DNA of 64,000 nucleotides from Manis javanica (Eukaryota; Chordata; Mammalia; Pholidota; Manidae), in contig NC_133167.1 in assembly GCF_040802235.1 (NCBI RefSeq), positions 16,546,501 to 16,610,500 on the forward strand, given 5' to 3'. Below, piece after piece: positions 10,271 to 22,200 of this stretch (positions are counted from its first letter, which is position 1; the number at the start of each line of letters is the position of its first letter). Made by a program: the position numbers and the translations under genes. Below the pieces are notes generated by a model. It did not search any database and had not been told where the DNA came from. It saw only the letters and a list, made by a program, of their open reading frames with translations.

Positions 10271-13200
10271 CTATGTGTGTGTGGGGAACACCGCATGCTC
10301 AGAGGAGAGGAAGGGATGTCTGCATCATAAGGGGTAAAGGGTCGGGGGAGCAGGGACCCCTGGGAACAAACAAGTATAAGTGGTCCTGACTGTAGGCTCT
10401 GGAGTTCAATCCTAGGAACCTGGCTTTGAGTCCCAGCTCTGCCACTCACTGGCCCTGTACCCTGTACCTTAGGCAAATCCCATAACCTCTCTAAACTCAG
10501 TCTTCCCATCTGTGAAATGGGTGACGATAACAAAGCAGTCTCTTTCAGAGTTGTGAAGCTTAAATGAGATCATGTGACTAACTAACAGTTCAGAGAAAAT
10601 TTGAACTCAATAGTGCTAAACATGTAGAGCCTAGCACCTCCCTGACCCTGGCCAGGGCAGTCAGGTCTTCTCTCCTGATCCCTCTGCTCCCTATGTCCCA
10701 CCTAGTCCTCACCCCTTCCCGATCCCATCCCCACTTGCCTGGCCTTCTCCTCTAGGAAGGTGTAGGGTTTCTGAGGGGGACCCTGTCGAAGAGCAGTGCC
10801 CTCTGGTCTGGGAGAGCTGGGGGGGCCACCCCCAGGGGAGCTGACCACCTCCTTGGCTGGGCTGAGGCTCCGCACAGTCACCTTGGTGGGCTCCGGAGGG
10901 GGCTCAGGGGCTGGGGGCTCAGTGGCTGGTGGTGCAGACACAAAGGAGGTCACCATATACAGGGGAGTAGAGGAAGACGCTGGTTTGACCTCTTGAGGGA
11001 TAGAGGCTGGGGTCAGGGTCCCAGTGTCGGGAACGGAAGACTTGGGTTCGCTTGGGGTGGCCTGGGCACTGGGTGGGGTGGGCTCTGCTTGCTGAGCAGC
11101 CTGCAGACCCCTGTGCTTTCGTGGGGGTGTTTGGGGTGGTGGACCCACAGCCTTGAGTGAGGACAAGGCCTGGCTAGGAGAAGTTGGGGGAGATGAGGGG
11201 CTGAGAGTAGCTAACTGGTGGACTGGGGAAGCAGGAGCTGGGGCGGGGCTTGGGGCCAGTGAGGTAGGAGAGTCAGGAGGTGGGGCCCTGGCTGGCCCTG
11301 AGGTAACAGGGGCTTCTTGGTGAGGAGCAGATGGCAGAGCTGAGGAATCTAAATTGAGACAAAGAAAATCATCACCATGGCATCCCAGGGGCAAAACCAT
11401 GGTGCTCTAAGGAGGGGGTGGACCCCGGGCTCAGGGTCCCCTTCCAACTCTGGCCACACTCCACCACCCTCTCCTGCTGACCTTGCATGCCCTTGACGAG
11501 GACCTTCTCAGAAGGGTTGCTGAAAGGCCCTTGCCCAGCACGGTTGGCACAGGCTACACGGAACCTCACAGTCACACCAACTGGCAGCTGGGTCACGTTG
11601 TAGTAACAGTTGGGGATTCCTGAGGTCACGGGATGCCAGGCAGACTCCCCTATAGGCAGCATGGAAGGAGGGGCTGAGGCCACAGCCAGGGTGGCCCAAG
11701 CTCCCAGTACCATCTGTGAGGAAGCCAGGGAGGGTATTTGTCTCCCGGGCATCTCTGCCTTCCACCTTCCCCCACTCCTTGCACCAGCCTGCCTTGTCCC
11801 TCACCATCCACCCGCCGCTCCAGCGTGTACGTGCAAGGTGCCCGGCTGTCTCCTGGCTTCCACAGCACCAGTGCTGTGTCCTGGTAGGTTTGGGGCACTT
11901 CAGGAGGAGCTAGCTTTCCTGGAACACCTGGCAAGAGGAGGGGAGCCCTTGAGAGCCCCTGTGCCCTAGCTCAGGGCCAATCATGCCCGGCCCCACCATC
12001 CCCCATCACTGCCCGCCTTGGTCCCTGTCCCCAGCTTACGAGCCACAGCCACAGTACAGGAGCTGGTGATGCTGCCTAGCACGTTGGTGGCTGAGCACTC
12101 ATAGAGTCCGGCATGCCGCTTGCCCGCCCGGGGGATGCTCAGCAACTGCCGTCCATCTTTGCAGGACACAATGATCACAGAAGGCTCTGACCGCAGGGAC
12201 TGCTTGTCTGGGGGCAGGAGGGAGCCAGAGGGGCTGCTGAGTGAAGCAGCACACCTGGCCCTCCAGGCTCTCTCGGTTGCTACCTCCCACCAAGCATCCC
12301 CTGGCCTTGGGACCATTGCCTAAATCTTTGCTCTGTGGAAGAAGTGACCTCCTTACCTTTCATCCAGGAGATGTGGGGTGCAGGGCAGGCTGCAGGCAGG
12401 CAAAGCAGAGTGGCTGCCTCTCCCTCCAGCAGCACCTGGTCCTTGAGTTTGATGTGGAAGACTGGGGGAAAGTCTGCAGGGAGAGCACAGACAGCCTCCC
12501 TGGTCTGGGCTGCAGGGACCCTGTTTTGCTTACCACCAAGGAAGGGGAGGTGCATGTGAGAGCTGGTGCTGAGGGCAGGGAGCAGAATGAGAGGTTGTCT
12601 CTTCGCTGATAAGAGAAGTAGAACCCCATGCCACACCTTTGAGAATTTTCTTTGGGGTGAGCATCACTTTCTCTGGACACTCACTGCATGTAGCACTATC
12701 TTATCTTTTCACTGACTATTGAAGATGCTTGGTAGCTACCCCATATGTTTGTAAATCTCCTAGAGCAGGGCCTGGCACTCAGTAAGTGTTCTATAAACAT
12801 TTGATAAATAAAATAAATAACAAATATTGAAAAACCATCATGGTTAAGATCTTGTAATACCCGCTCCCTCTGGGATACCACAGGACAAGTGAGAGGAACT
12901 GGTGACCTGCGCTGAGACTTGCAGGATTGAACATAATATTCAATCAAAACGTTCAGTCTTAAAAGATGTGAAGTCAAGGAAAACCAGGGGCAGACTCCAG
13001 AAGTGTGTTAGCCTCTCTCACTCCTTGTCCCACCTGGGTTCTAGGGAGATAGTCCTAAACCTTCTACACACTCCTCAGGTTGGCTCACTGGTGAGAGCTT
13101 TGGAGGGGACAAGAGACAGGGGGAGCTCCCTCTGGGAGCCCCAGCTGCTGCCTGTCTGAAGAACTGGGAGGGATAGGAGTGGGGATGAGCTGGGCCGGGG

Positions 13201-16200
13201 AGGAAAGCTTGTTAGGAGTGGGTGGTCAGGACAGCAGCATGCCCCTCTTTCACTGTACCCCAGTGTTCCCCCCAAAGGGGTCCCACACTGAGGTGCCAAC
13301 AACATGAGGTAAATATAGTTTCATCAATGGCTACCTCCAGCCTAAGTGAGGGAACCAGGTAGGCAGGGAAAGAGAGAGGCCAGGAGGAGAAGAGAAAGGT
13401 AACTCCAGCCCAGCTCTGCCAGTCCCACTTCCATTCCCCTGGGCCAACCCTGGTTGGTAAAGTGGACAAGAAACAGCTTTCTTCTTTCAGGGAGGGGGAG
13501 AGGCTGGATTAAGGTAACACTGTCTCAACAGGAAATCAGCTGCACAAGCAAACCAGAGCTGGGAGGGAAGCCCCAAGTGGGAAGGGATCAGCTGTCCCCG
13601 GGTCTCTGGGCTGGCTTCTCTCTCTCTCTCTCCCTCTTTCCCCATCCTTCTCCAGCTTTGTACCCCACACACACCCCCAGCAGGCCTCCCTCCCTCCTCT
13701 TCACTTACTGCAGCCCCCACTGCCCACTGGCTCATGGGAAGACACCTCTGCCCTCCTACCCAATGCCCCTGCAGGACACAGTCACCCCAAGCCCAGCTGA
13801 GGCACTGCTGGACTGGTTCTGAGGAGTTTCATCTGGAAGCCAGGGAAGCACAGAACTGGTGACTGGAGGGGGGCCTGCAAGCAGACTGGCTTGGTGGGCC
13901 TCCTCCTCCTCCATGCCACTCTGGAAAACAGCCTTCCCAAGCCTTTGCTGGTAGTCCTTGAGTAATACCCCTTCTTCAGGTGGGGGACCAGGGTGGCCCC
14001 CGTTGGAGAATACCTCAATCCCTGCAGCCCAGGACACTCAGGCAGAAAAACAGACCGGGGCATATTCCAAGTCCGTCCCACCAGCACAGAGCCCTGAGGC
14101 CCCTTGTCTATGCAGAAGTGCCTTCTCTGGGGGCAGCAGGACAGGGCAGGGCAACCAGGTATTCAGGGATGTAGAGAAATGGAGAATTGGGGGCACAGTC
14201 CAGATTAGGGGCCTCCAGGATGGGAGAGAAAGAGTGTCTTTGTGTGTATGTTCAAGCCTATACACATCTGGAGGGGACGGTAGGGGCAGAGGAGCCCTAT
14301 CCTGAGCTCCTTCCCAGTTAGAGACCTTCTGGGATCTCCCAGGAGGAAGGAGGCTAGCCAAAGAAAGTCACAAATATGGTGTCCCAAAGTCAGCTCTGGG
14401 GTCTGGCTGCAGAGGGTCATATAGTCCAGCTCTCTGGCTGCCCCACTACTACCAGCTCTGCGACTTGGACAAGCTACTTAGTGTGGCTAAGCCTCTGTTT
14501 CCTCATCTGTGAAATAGGAATGACAAGAATATTTCCTAAACAAGGAGGAAGGGTTGAGTTCTTATAAAGTGCTTAATAGGACACGTGGTGTTGCTAATTA
14601 GTGGCAGCTGCTGCTAGTATTGTTATTGTTGTTTTCCTGACTCCAGGCTCCTTCCACCACTGCCTGGCTCCTCCCTGTGGTCCATCTCTCACCCGGCTAC
14701 AACTGCCCCTAAGGCGGGGAGGGGGCTACTTACCCAGAGGGCCTAGATTACCTGATTCACTGCGCACATACTGGTGACCCAAATCCTCTTGATCGCTGGC
14801 GGAGAGGCTTGGCTGTGATAACCCCTTGTCCTTCCTCAGCTTAGAGAGTCCCCAGCGCAGCCGGCTTCGCCTTTCCCCAGGAGCTGGGAAGACCCAGGCC
14901 CATGAGCACTTGCTCAGTGGGTACCAGCAAGTTCCCACCTCCCTGCAACCAGCAGCCCAGAGGGGTAGAGAACTTCTGGTCTCCACCCTGGCCTGCTCCC
15001 TTGCCAGCCTCTGCCCCTCAGCCAGGCTTGCTCCATCCTGGGCCCTCCAGCACCCCCTCAGCCCTCTCCTCCTTCCAGAGCTTCTCTCCAGCGCACTCCT
15101 CTTCTGAGCTCTGTACCCGTCATCCCAGCCTTGCACCCTTACCCCATCCGCATGTGTTCACACATTCACCTGCTACTCTGCCCCTCCTCACCTGAGGAGC
15201 CCGACGTGGCGCTGGCTTCGGAGCCCAGGGACTCTGCAGAAGGCGTGGTGGCCCCGGCCTGGGCAGCCAGCTGGTTTTGCGGGAGCCCGAGGCGCCGCAG
15301 ACTCTCGCCCTCGGACGTGGCCCTGCGCAGCCTTCCGAACAGCGGCGTGCTGCGGCCCGACGCGCCTCCCGAGTCCTCGCTGCTGCCGCTGCGCTGCAGC
15401 CGGCTCGACAGCCGCTCCAGCGTGGAGCTGAGCCTCCTGCGCACCGTCAGCACCGGGGAGCCCCGCGCCGAGCTGCCACCCTCCGAACTCTCCCCGTCGC
15501 CACTGCGGGCCTCCCAGGCCGGGTGGCGCTGTGCGGGCGGGGTCCGCCGCAGGCGCTGGGACAGCGACAGCGAGAGGCGGCGGACGAGGCCCGGCTCCCC
15601 GACCGCCCTCAGGTCCTGCACGGAGCGGGAGCGCTCAGGCCGTCGCACTAGCTCCAGCGGTGTTCCCGCCGGGCTGGGCCGGTACATGCCATCCTCCTCA
15701 GCCCCGCGGAAGGGGCCGCGCTCTTCGGACCGCGAGCGGCTCAGCAGCCGCAGCCCCCGCGACAGGGGCGACTCACGGCTGCGCTTGAACTTGGCCTCGA
15801 ACACAGCCTCTGACTCCAGGTTCTCGATGCTGCTGCTGGGACCGCTACCTGGCCTGCGGGGCACCGTGCGCACCGTGGGCACCTGGGCTTTCTCGGCTAG
15901 CAGAGTGGGAGGCCCGGCCGAAGGCGCGCGCTTCTGGGAGGCTCCCGGCGGTGGGGAGGCCACTCGAGCGAACACAGCCGGGTGGGGCTTGGGCTCCGAC
16001 TGGGGAGAGGCAGGGCCCTGCGGGGGGCCTTGCGTGTGGTCTGCCAGCTGGAGCGTCTGCATGATCTGGGCATAGGGTGTGAGCGGGGGCGCTAGCGTTT
16101 GCAGAGCCACAGGGCGCTGTGTAAGCTTGGGGGCTGGTGCTAGTGCTGGCACGGACTCTGCGGCCTTCTTTTGGGTAGGCTCGGGTGCCGAGGGCTCGGG

Positions 16201-19200
16201 AGCATCACTGACTGTGGAGGCAGGAGGTTCTGAGGATTTACGGGCAGTGGGTTTGGGGGCACTGGGCTCCGCAGAGCTGGGTGACTGGGCCTCGCTGAGG
16301 GCAGACAAGGAAGGAGACTCCTGTAGCCTGCAGGCCCCAAGCCGGGCCACAGGGATCTCCAGGGGTGCCCCAGCACGGCGGTGCCGGCCCCTGGGCTCTG
16401 TCTCACCCTGCGAGAAGCTGCTGCTCTTCTGCAGGCCCCGTGTCTCGGGTGGGGGTTGGTGGTGGGGTGCTGCCTCACTGGAGGCAGCCCGTGCCAGCCG
16501 GGGGTCCCGAGCACAGCCCCCCAGGCTCTCTAGCAGGGGGCCCCTGAGGCCGCTAACCTTGCCATCCTCAGGGCCTCCCCGAAGCAACCGCTGGCGCAGA
16601 GCCTGCAGCCTCTGGGCATACTCAGCCTCACCCAGACCTCCCCGGGTCAGGCGGGTGGCTCCTGGGCTGGGACTCCGGCGCTGAGGCAGCTCCACAGAGG
16701 CTGCCTTGTGCAGGCCCCGGCCCGGCTCCCCCGGCCCGGCCCGGGGCAGGGCGCTCTCAGCTGAGCTGCCCCTCCGGAGCTCTCTCCGCTGGGGGCTGGG
16801 CCCAGCCAGGGACTCCTGGCCTGGGGAGGGGAGGCCCTGAAGACTGGTGGCCTCCTGGTCCAGACAGGGGACCCTTCCCTGCTCCTGCCAGTCCATGGGG
16901 GTGGCTGCTGCAGCCTCTGGGGCCCCCAGGGCCTCATCCTCAGTGGGAATGTCAGTGAGTGACACCCGGGAGCCAGAGAACTCAGGCTGCAGTGGCTGGG
17001 GCACTGAGGGCAGCTCCTCCAGCTCTTCCTCTTCAGAGTCGGAGGAGGATGAGAGCCCCCCACTGGGGGGTTGTCTTCTGGGCACGGTCACCCACACCCG
17101 CTCTGGGGGTGCCCGCAGCAGCTCAGGGATGGGGCGCAGCACCAGGTGGCATTTGTAGCTGATCTGAGAGCGCTGGAGACAGGGTCCTAGAGTCAGACCT
17201 GAGGGACCCATGGCACCAGACTGACCTACTCAGGCCTACCTCACCCCAGGGAGAAGGACTAAGGCAGGCAGAGGGTCAGGGGATAGGAAGGAAGCCAGAG
17301 TTGAGAGAATAAAAAAATGGATGAGGATGGATGAACACGAGGTTAAAGGTGCATGACTGGAAAAAGGGAGGGTTAAGGAGAGAAGGCTGCAGAATGAGAA
17401 GGTGGAAAGCACAGAGGCAGCACCCAGGCCAACTCACCTGCCACCTCCGCCGGGAGAGGAATAGCTTCAGGTGATCTGTGCTCACCTCTGCACCCTTTGC
17501 CTGTGTCTGCAAACCCAGCAAAGAAGGCCTGAGGGAAAGTCCTCCATCAACCTAGACCCTCTGGCAGTACAAAGCCCACAGGAGGGGAGAATGGACTGAG
17601 CAGTATGGAGTCTGGGCTCCTGGGGTCCCCTTTCCCTGAATCTGTCACAACTGCCAAGGTGCCCACGTATGGACAAATTACCTGAACCTAAGTGGAAAGG
17701 CAGAAAATTGGTGGTTCCTCAGGTGGGCTTCAGAGCTTATGCCACAGGGCTCAAGGCCCTGTCCTGGTACACCGGCTGCCCTGGAAGACCTGCCTAGGCC
17801 TCTGGGCCAGGGCCCTTCTCCCTATCTTATCATTTGTCTCCATGTAGAGCCAGCACCCCAAACATCTGGAGCCTTGGTAGGCCAGACCAAGACAGATGCT
17901 TCCCTCAGCCACCCACCCAGGCTGTTCTTTTAGGAGCTCATTTCTGATCATTTCTGAAATAAGTCTTATGCTCCAAGGACAGATACCAGAGTGACCTCAG
18001 CCTTCAGTTGACCCAGCACAGCACTAAACGGGTAGTTTATTTAGTTTCTCTTTCTGGGTCATTTGCTGACTCCCCAACCCCTGCCTGGAGCTATGCCCTG
18101 TGGTATTGGGGTTTAAAGGTGAATGAGTGAGAATTCTGCCCACATGGAGCTCAAAACCAAGAAGCCAAGCCAGCCACACAACCCACCAACTGCAGTGCAT
18201 TGGGCCAGCATAGGACAGAGGTGGGCATATGGGAGTGAGGAGGACAAGGCTGGTCTTAAGAATCCAGGGAGAATCCTAATGAGAACCCCCAGGATAGGGA
18301 GGTCCATGCCTATGCCTTGAAGACCATGATACCCCAGCTTGGGCCTCAGTTTCCTCATCAAGAAGATGAGAGTAATACCTTCCTTTGCAGAATTATTGTG
18401 AGGCCAATAGACTTTATATGTATATAAAATGCCTATCATGGCTACTGCACACAGTAGGCACTCAATAAATAACATTCTTTCTCTTTTTATCGTCTCTATC
18501 ACTACATTACCGGACTGAACTCACTTTGAGCCAAGGATGTTCTAGAGTCTCTTCTGCGGTAGGCCTCCTGTAAAGGAAGGAGGATGAAGAAGGGATTTAT
18601 CGTTCGTTCACTCAATAAATGTTTGGGGAAATGGGGCCTCTGAGGAGTTGGGGGATTGAATGTCTAAAGGCAGAGGCTTAGGCAGGAGTAGAGGGTGGCA
18701 TGAGGGGACTCTGCAGGTGGGGGCTTCTCAGGGCCTCGTACTCACAGCCTGTCCTGCACCAGCACTTTGATGAGGAAGCCCCGGGCCTCCCTGCTCAGGC
18801 TCAGGAATGTGGTCTCCTCAAAGGCCACATTGTAGTTTCGGATGTTCATTAATGTTGTCCGATCATTTTCCCCAACAAAAGGGGAGATTCCTGTCAGACT
18901 GTAGGGATGGAGAGGACTGGTGTAAGAGGTGGGCAGGGCCCTGGGGCTGAGGCAGAGGTGACCTGAGGTGCCAGTGGGAACACAGGGCTGAGGACAGGTG
19001 GAGGCCCCAGGGCTCTGGGGAAGGCAGAAGCTGGGTGAATGGGGCAGATGGTAGTCTTTCAGATTCCTGTCTGTCTTGTCCCCACCCCCGACAGGCAGGG
19101 AGGCAGTACTGCCTCAGGACACCGGCAACCAGGTCTCTGCCCAGAGCCCACACCTCAGAGGACTTGTTCTGTCCCTCTTCCAGCAGAGGCCTGGGAGGTG

Positions 19201-22200
19201 GCGCCAAGGCGATATGTCCACCGAGACTCAGCCTCTGCTTCTAGTCCCTGTTCTGGACACACAGGACCTTGCAGTTCCCTAAGTGAGCCTGCACTGGCCT
19301 CTCTGTCCAGCCTCCCAATCATGCCACCAGTGTGACCACCGTTATGGAGGGGTGTGGCGGTGGAGACAGCTTAGACACACAGACTGGGGTGTCCACGTTC
19401 ACGTGCATGATGCCTCTTGCAATGCAGGAAGGAGCAGGGGTGTGGAAGACAAGGGGTGGGCTGCAGGCCTCCACCTGCTTTCCTGCCCCAGGCCACGCAA
19501 ATGGTAGAGGTGGGCCTGCCAGGACACTGTTGGAGATTGGGGTCTTGAGTGCAGAGGGGTCCTTACCAGAGGAAGGCAACGACGCCCACAGGCCTGTGGG
19601 AAAAGGAGAGTGGACAGGTAAGAGGATAGGATAGCCCCCCTCCCACTGGAAGTTAAATGTTCCCTCCTACTGCTCATTTAGTGAGGGGTGTCCTCTGTGT
19701 GAACAGTGCCATGGACAGGTGGGCACATGGATGTCTCCTACAGGGAGGACTCTGAACCTGGAGTCCAGACATCCCTGGAGGAGCCAAGAGTCATGGCAGG
19801 GCCAGCACAGGAAGCCCAGAGGAGTCTGGGGACCAAGGGGCCATGCCTTCCTCACTGGGAGGAGGCAAGGTGGCTACAGAGGGGGAGGCGCAGCACCCAG
19901 GGGAGCCAAGGAGCCAAGGACTGACAGGGCTGAGGTCTTGAGTGACTAGGTCAGGCCTCATTGGTGAGGGGTAGGTAGCAAAATCAACAACAGACCCTGT
20001 GAGCAATGCCATGAGGCTACATGTCAGAGAAAGAATCTGGGCTAGTAAAGCTCCTCTCTGCGAGGTCCCCAGTATGGCACTAAGGGCCAACTCCAGCAGC
20101 CCAGTATGTCAACATTACCAGATGTCAGTGACTCCAGACACAGGGGTCTGGTTGACAATCTCAGGTGCCACGAACTCAGGTGTGCCATACTGGCAGTACT
20201 GGGGCTCTCCCAGAGTCAGCTCCTGGGCGTTCCCAAAGTCACAGATCCGTACCTGCTCTTCACCCTCCGCACCATCCCATACCAGCAGGTTCTCAGGCTG
20301 CAGGACACAAGGTAAGGCATGGGAGCTGAGTGAAGAGGGGAAGATCCCCACTGCCTGGCCCCTAGAGAGTCTGCCTGCTCCCTGCCCCTTACCTTGACAT
20401 CCAGGTGTAGCACATGATGCTGGTGCAGGTAGCATATTCCTTCCAGTACCTGTCTCATGTAGGTCCGAATCTGTGGAAACAGAAGGCCCAGAGTCCATAG
20501 GGAAAGGGTGGGATATTACATCTGATCACCACTAGGGCTGTGGCAAGAGGTCAGGCGGTGCCTGGGAAGTGGCCTACAGATGGCTGGTGGAAGAGGTTGA
20601 AACAAAACTTTGAAGTTTCTGAGATCCAGAACCTCCATGTACAGCTGCACAGGTTGGACACAGCACAATTCTAGGAGGGAGCCATTTATATTATAAGTAG
20701 AATTGTGCAGTGCACAATTTGTACAGCTGTACATGGCAGGACAACAGTAAGACTCAATAGAGTCTAGATGGGGCTCCTGGGAGAAATGCTTGAGGAATGT
20801 TTATATGAGGAAGACTGGGAACCAAAAGATTTAGGGGCCAGGGGGTGTCTGTTGAGATTTACAGAAGACAGTGCAAGTCCTAGGGTGAGTATCTGGTCCA
20901 GTGGGGGCAAAAGGCTCTGCTGCTTGCCCAACAGCACTCTCCACCACTTCCCCTGGCCCATCCATGGGCATAGATGGCATGCCCAGGACCCACCCCTCAG
21001 TTCTCAGAGCTCAGGTGGGTGAACGGCCCAACCTGACCCCTTACCACCCACTGCCCTCACCTCAGACTCACACACGATGGGTTTCCTGGCCATTCGTTCC
21101 AACAGCTCCTCGGTGCATCTATGTCCCAGGTCAAGGAGAACAGTGACCAGTGCCAACTGCCAGACCCTCCCTGGGCAGTGCCTTCCACCCACCTCCAGAG
21201 CTCAAGTCAGATCCCAGCTCAGCTCCTTCCCCTTAAAACACACCTGGTACTAGTTAGTGACTATGTCTTCACCTTCCTCCTCTCATCTGGGTACATAGAT
21301 AGGACAACCCTGCTTGAATTCCTACTTGCTGTGAGATCTCAGGCAAGTTAGCTAACCTCTGTGAGCTTACGTTGTAAAATGGGGATGATATTTTCTCTTG
21401 CCCACCCTGTAGTATTTGTAAGGATCAAGTTAGAGCAGAATTTTGACTTGACTATTTGATCATGACCCAAAGGTCCATGACATACAGTTATTGGTCATTC
21501 TACTGAGGTTTGGGGTCTAACAGTGCAGACTGGGAGGCTAGTGTGAAGGGCAAAGTCACCCTGCTACTGGGAGTGACAAGCTGACCACCCAGCATCCTTA
21601 TCAAAGTGTGCCTCTGTGTAATCACAGCTCTCATGAAAGGATAAAACACATTCTTTATGAAAACAGCTTCCCAAATAAAGCCAAGTACTGATGCTCATCA
21701 AATGTTCAGATAGACTGTGCTAGGCTGCATTTTGTGATAAAAATCACACACCTTCTCAGGGGAGTTATGTAACCTAATGAGACCTCAGTTTCATTATCCA
21801 AAAAGTGGGGATAAAAAAATCCCATGAGATAGGTGTACACGGGGATTTAGGTTAATATTTGTAAAACTCTTAGAACACTGCCAGGTACACAAAGTACTAA
21901 GTTTAAGATTTTTTTTAAATGGGATAAAAAAAATGTTGGTTTTCCCTGAAGTCTTGAAACTCCACCCTGTGAGGTACTTATAAGATGCCTCCAGAACTCT
22001 CAGTTGTCAGTGGGAACATTTTGTAAAGGTGAACTGCCCCTCCCAACTGTCAATGGGACGGCTCTGCAAAGTGAAAAACCTGTTGCTAACTGGCTGTCAC
22101 AAGGACCAATTCAGGCCATGAGACCCCACCCACCCCGCCTGTCCCAGGATACAACTCAGTGACAATGACCAGTCCTCGACGCCTCTCGAAGGCTTCATGG

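Larger units (their letters stand above)
8218..10738 (-). other. SPEG: SPEG introns 36-40 within the kinase 2 block
   Basis: Intron 36 (10271-10738) contains a forward MIR at about 10,388-10,600. Intron 38 (8960-9724) contains two further forward MIR-like copies (about 9,228-9,420 and 9,455-9,660). Intron 40 (8218-8538) has a MIR fragment near 8,320-8,385. Introns 37 and 39 are short and unremarkable. Confidence 0.65.

Noticed and set aside
15131-16075. 314-codon plus-strand ORF opposite SPEG exon 30
   Set aside because: Same reason: it mirrors the Ser/Arg/Pro-rich sense codons and shows no domain.
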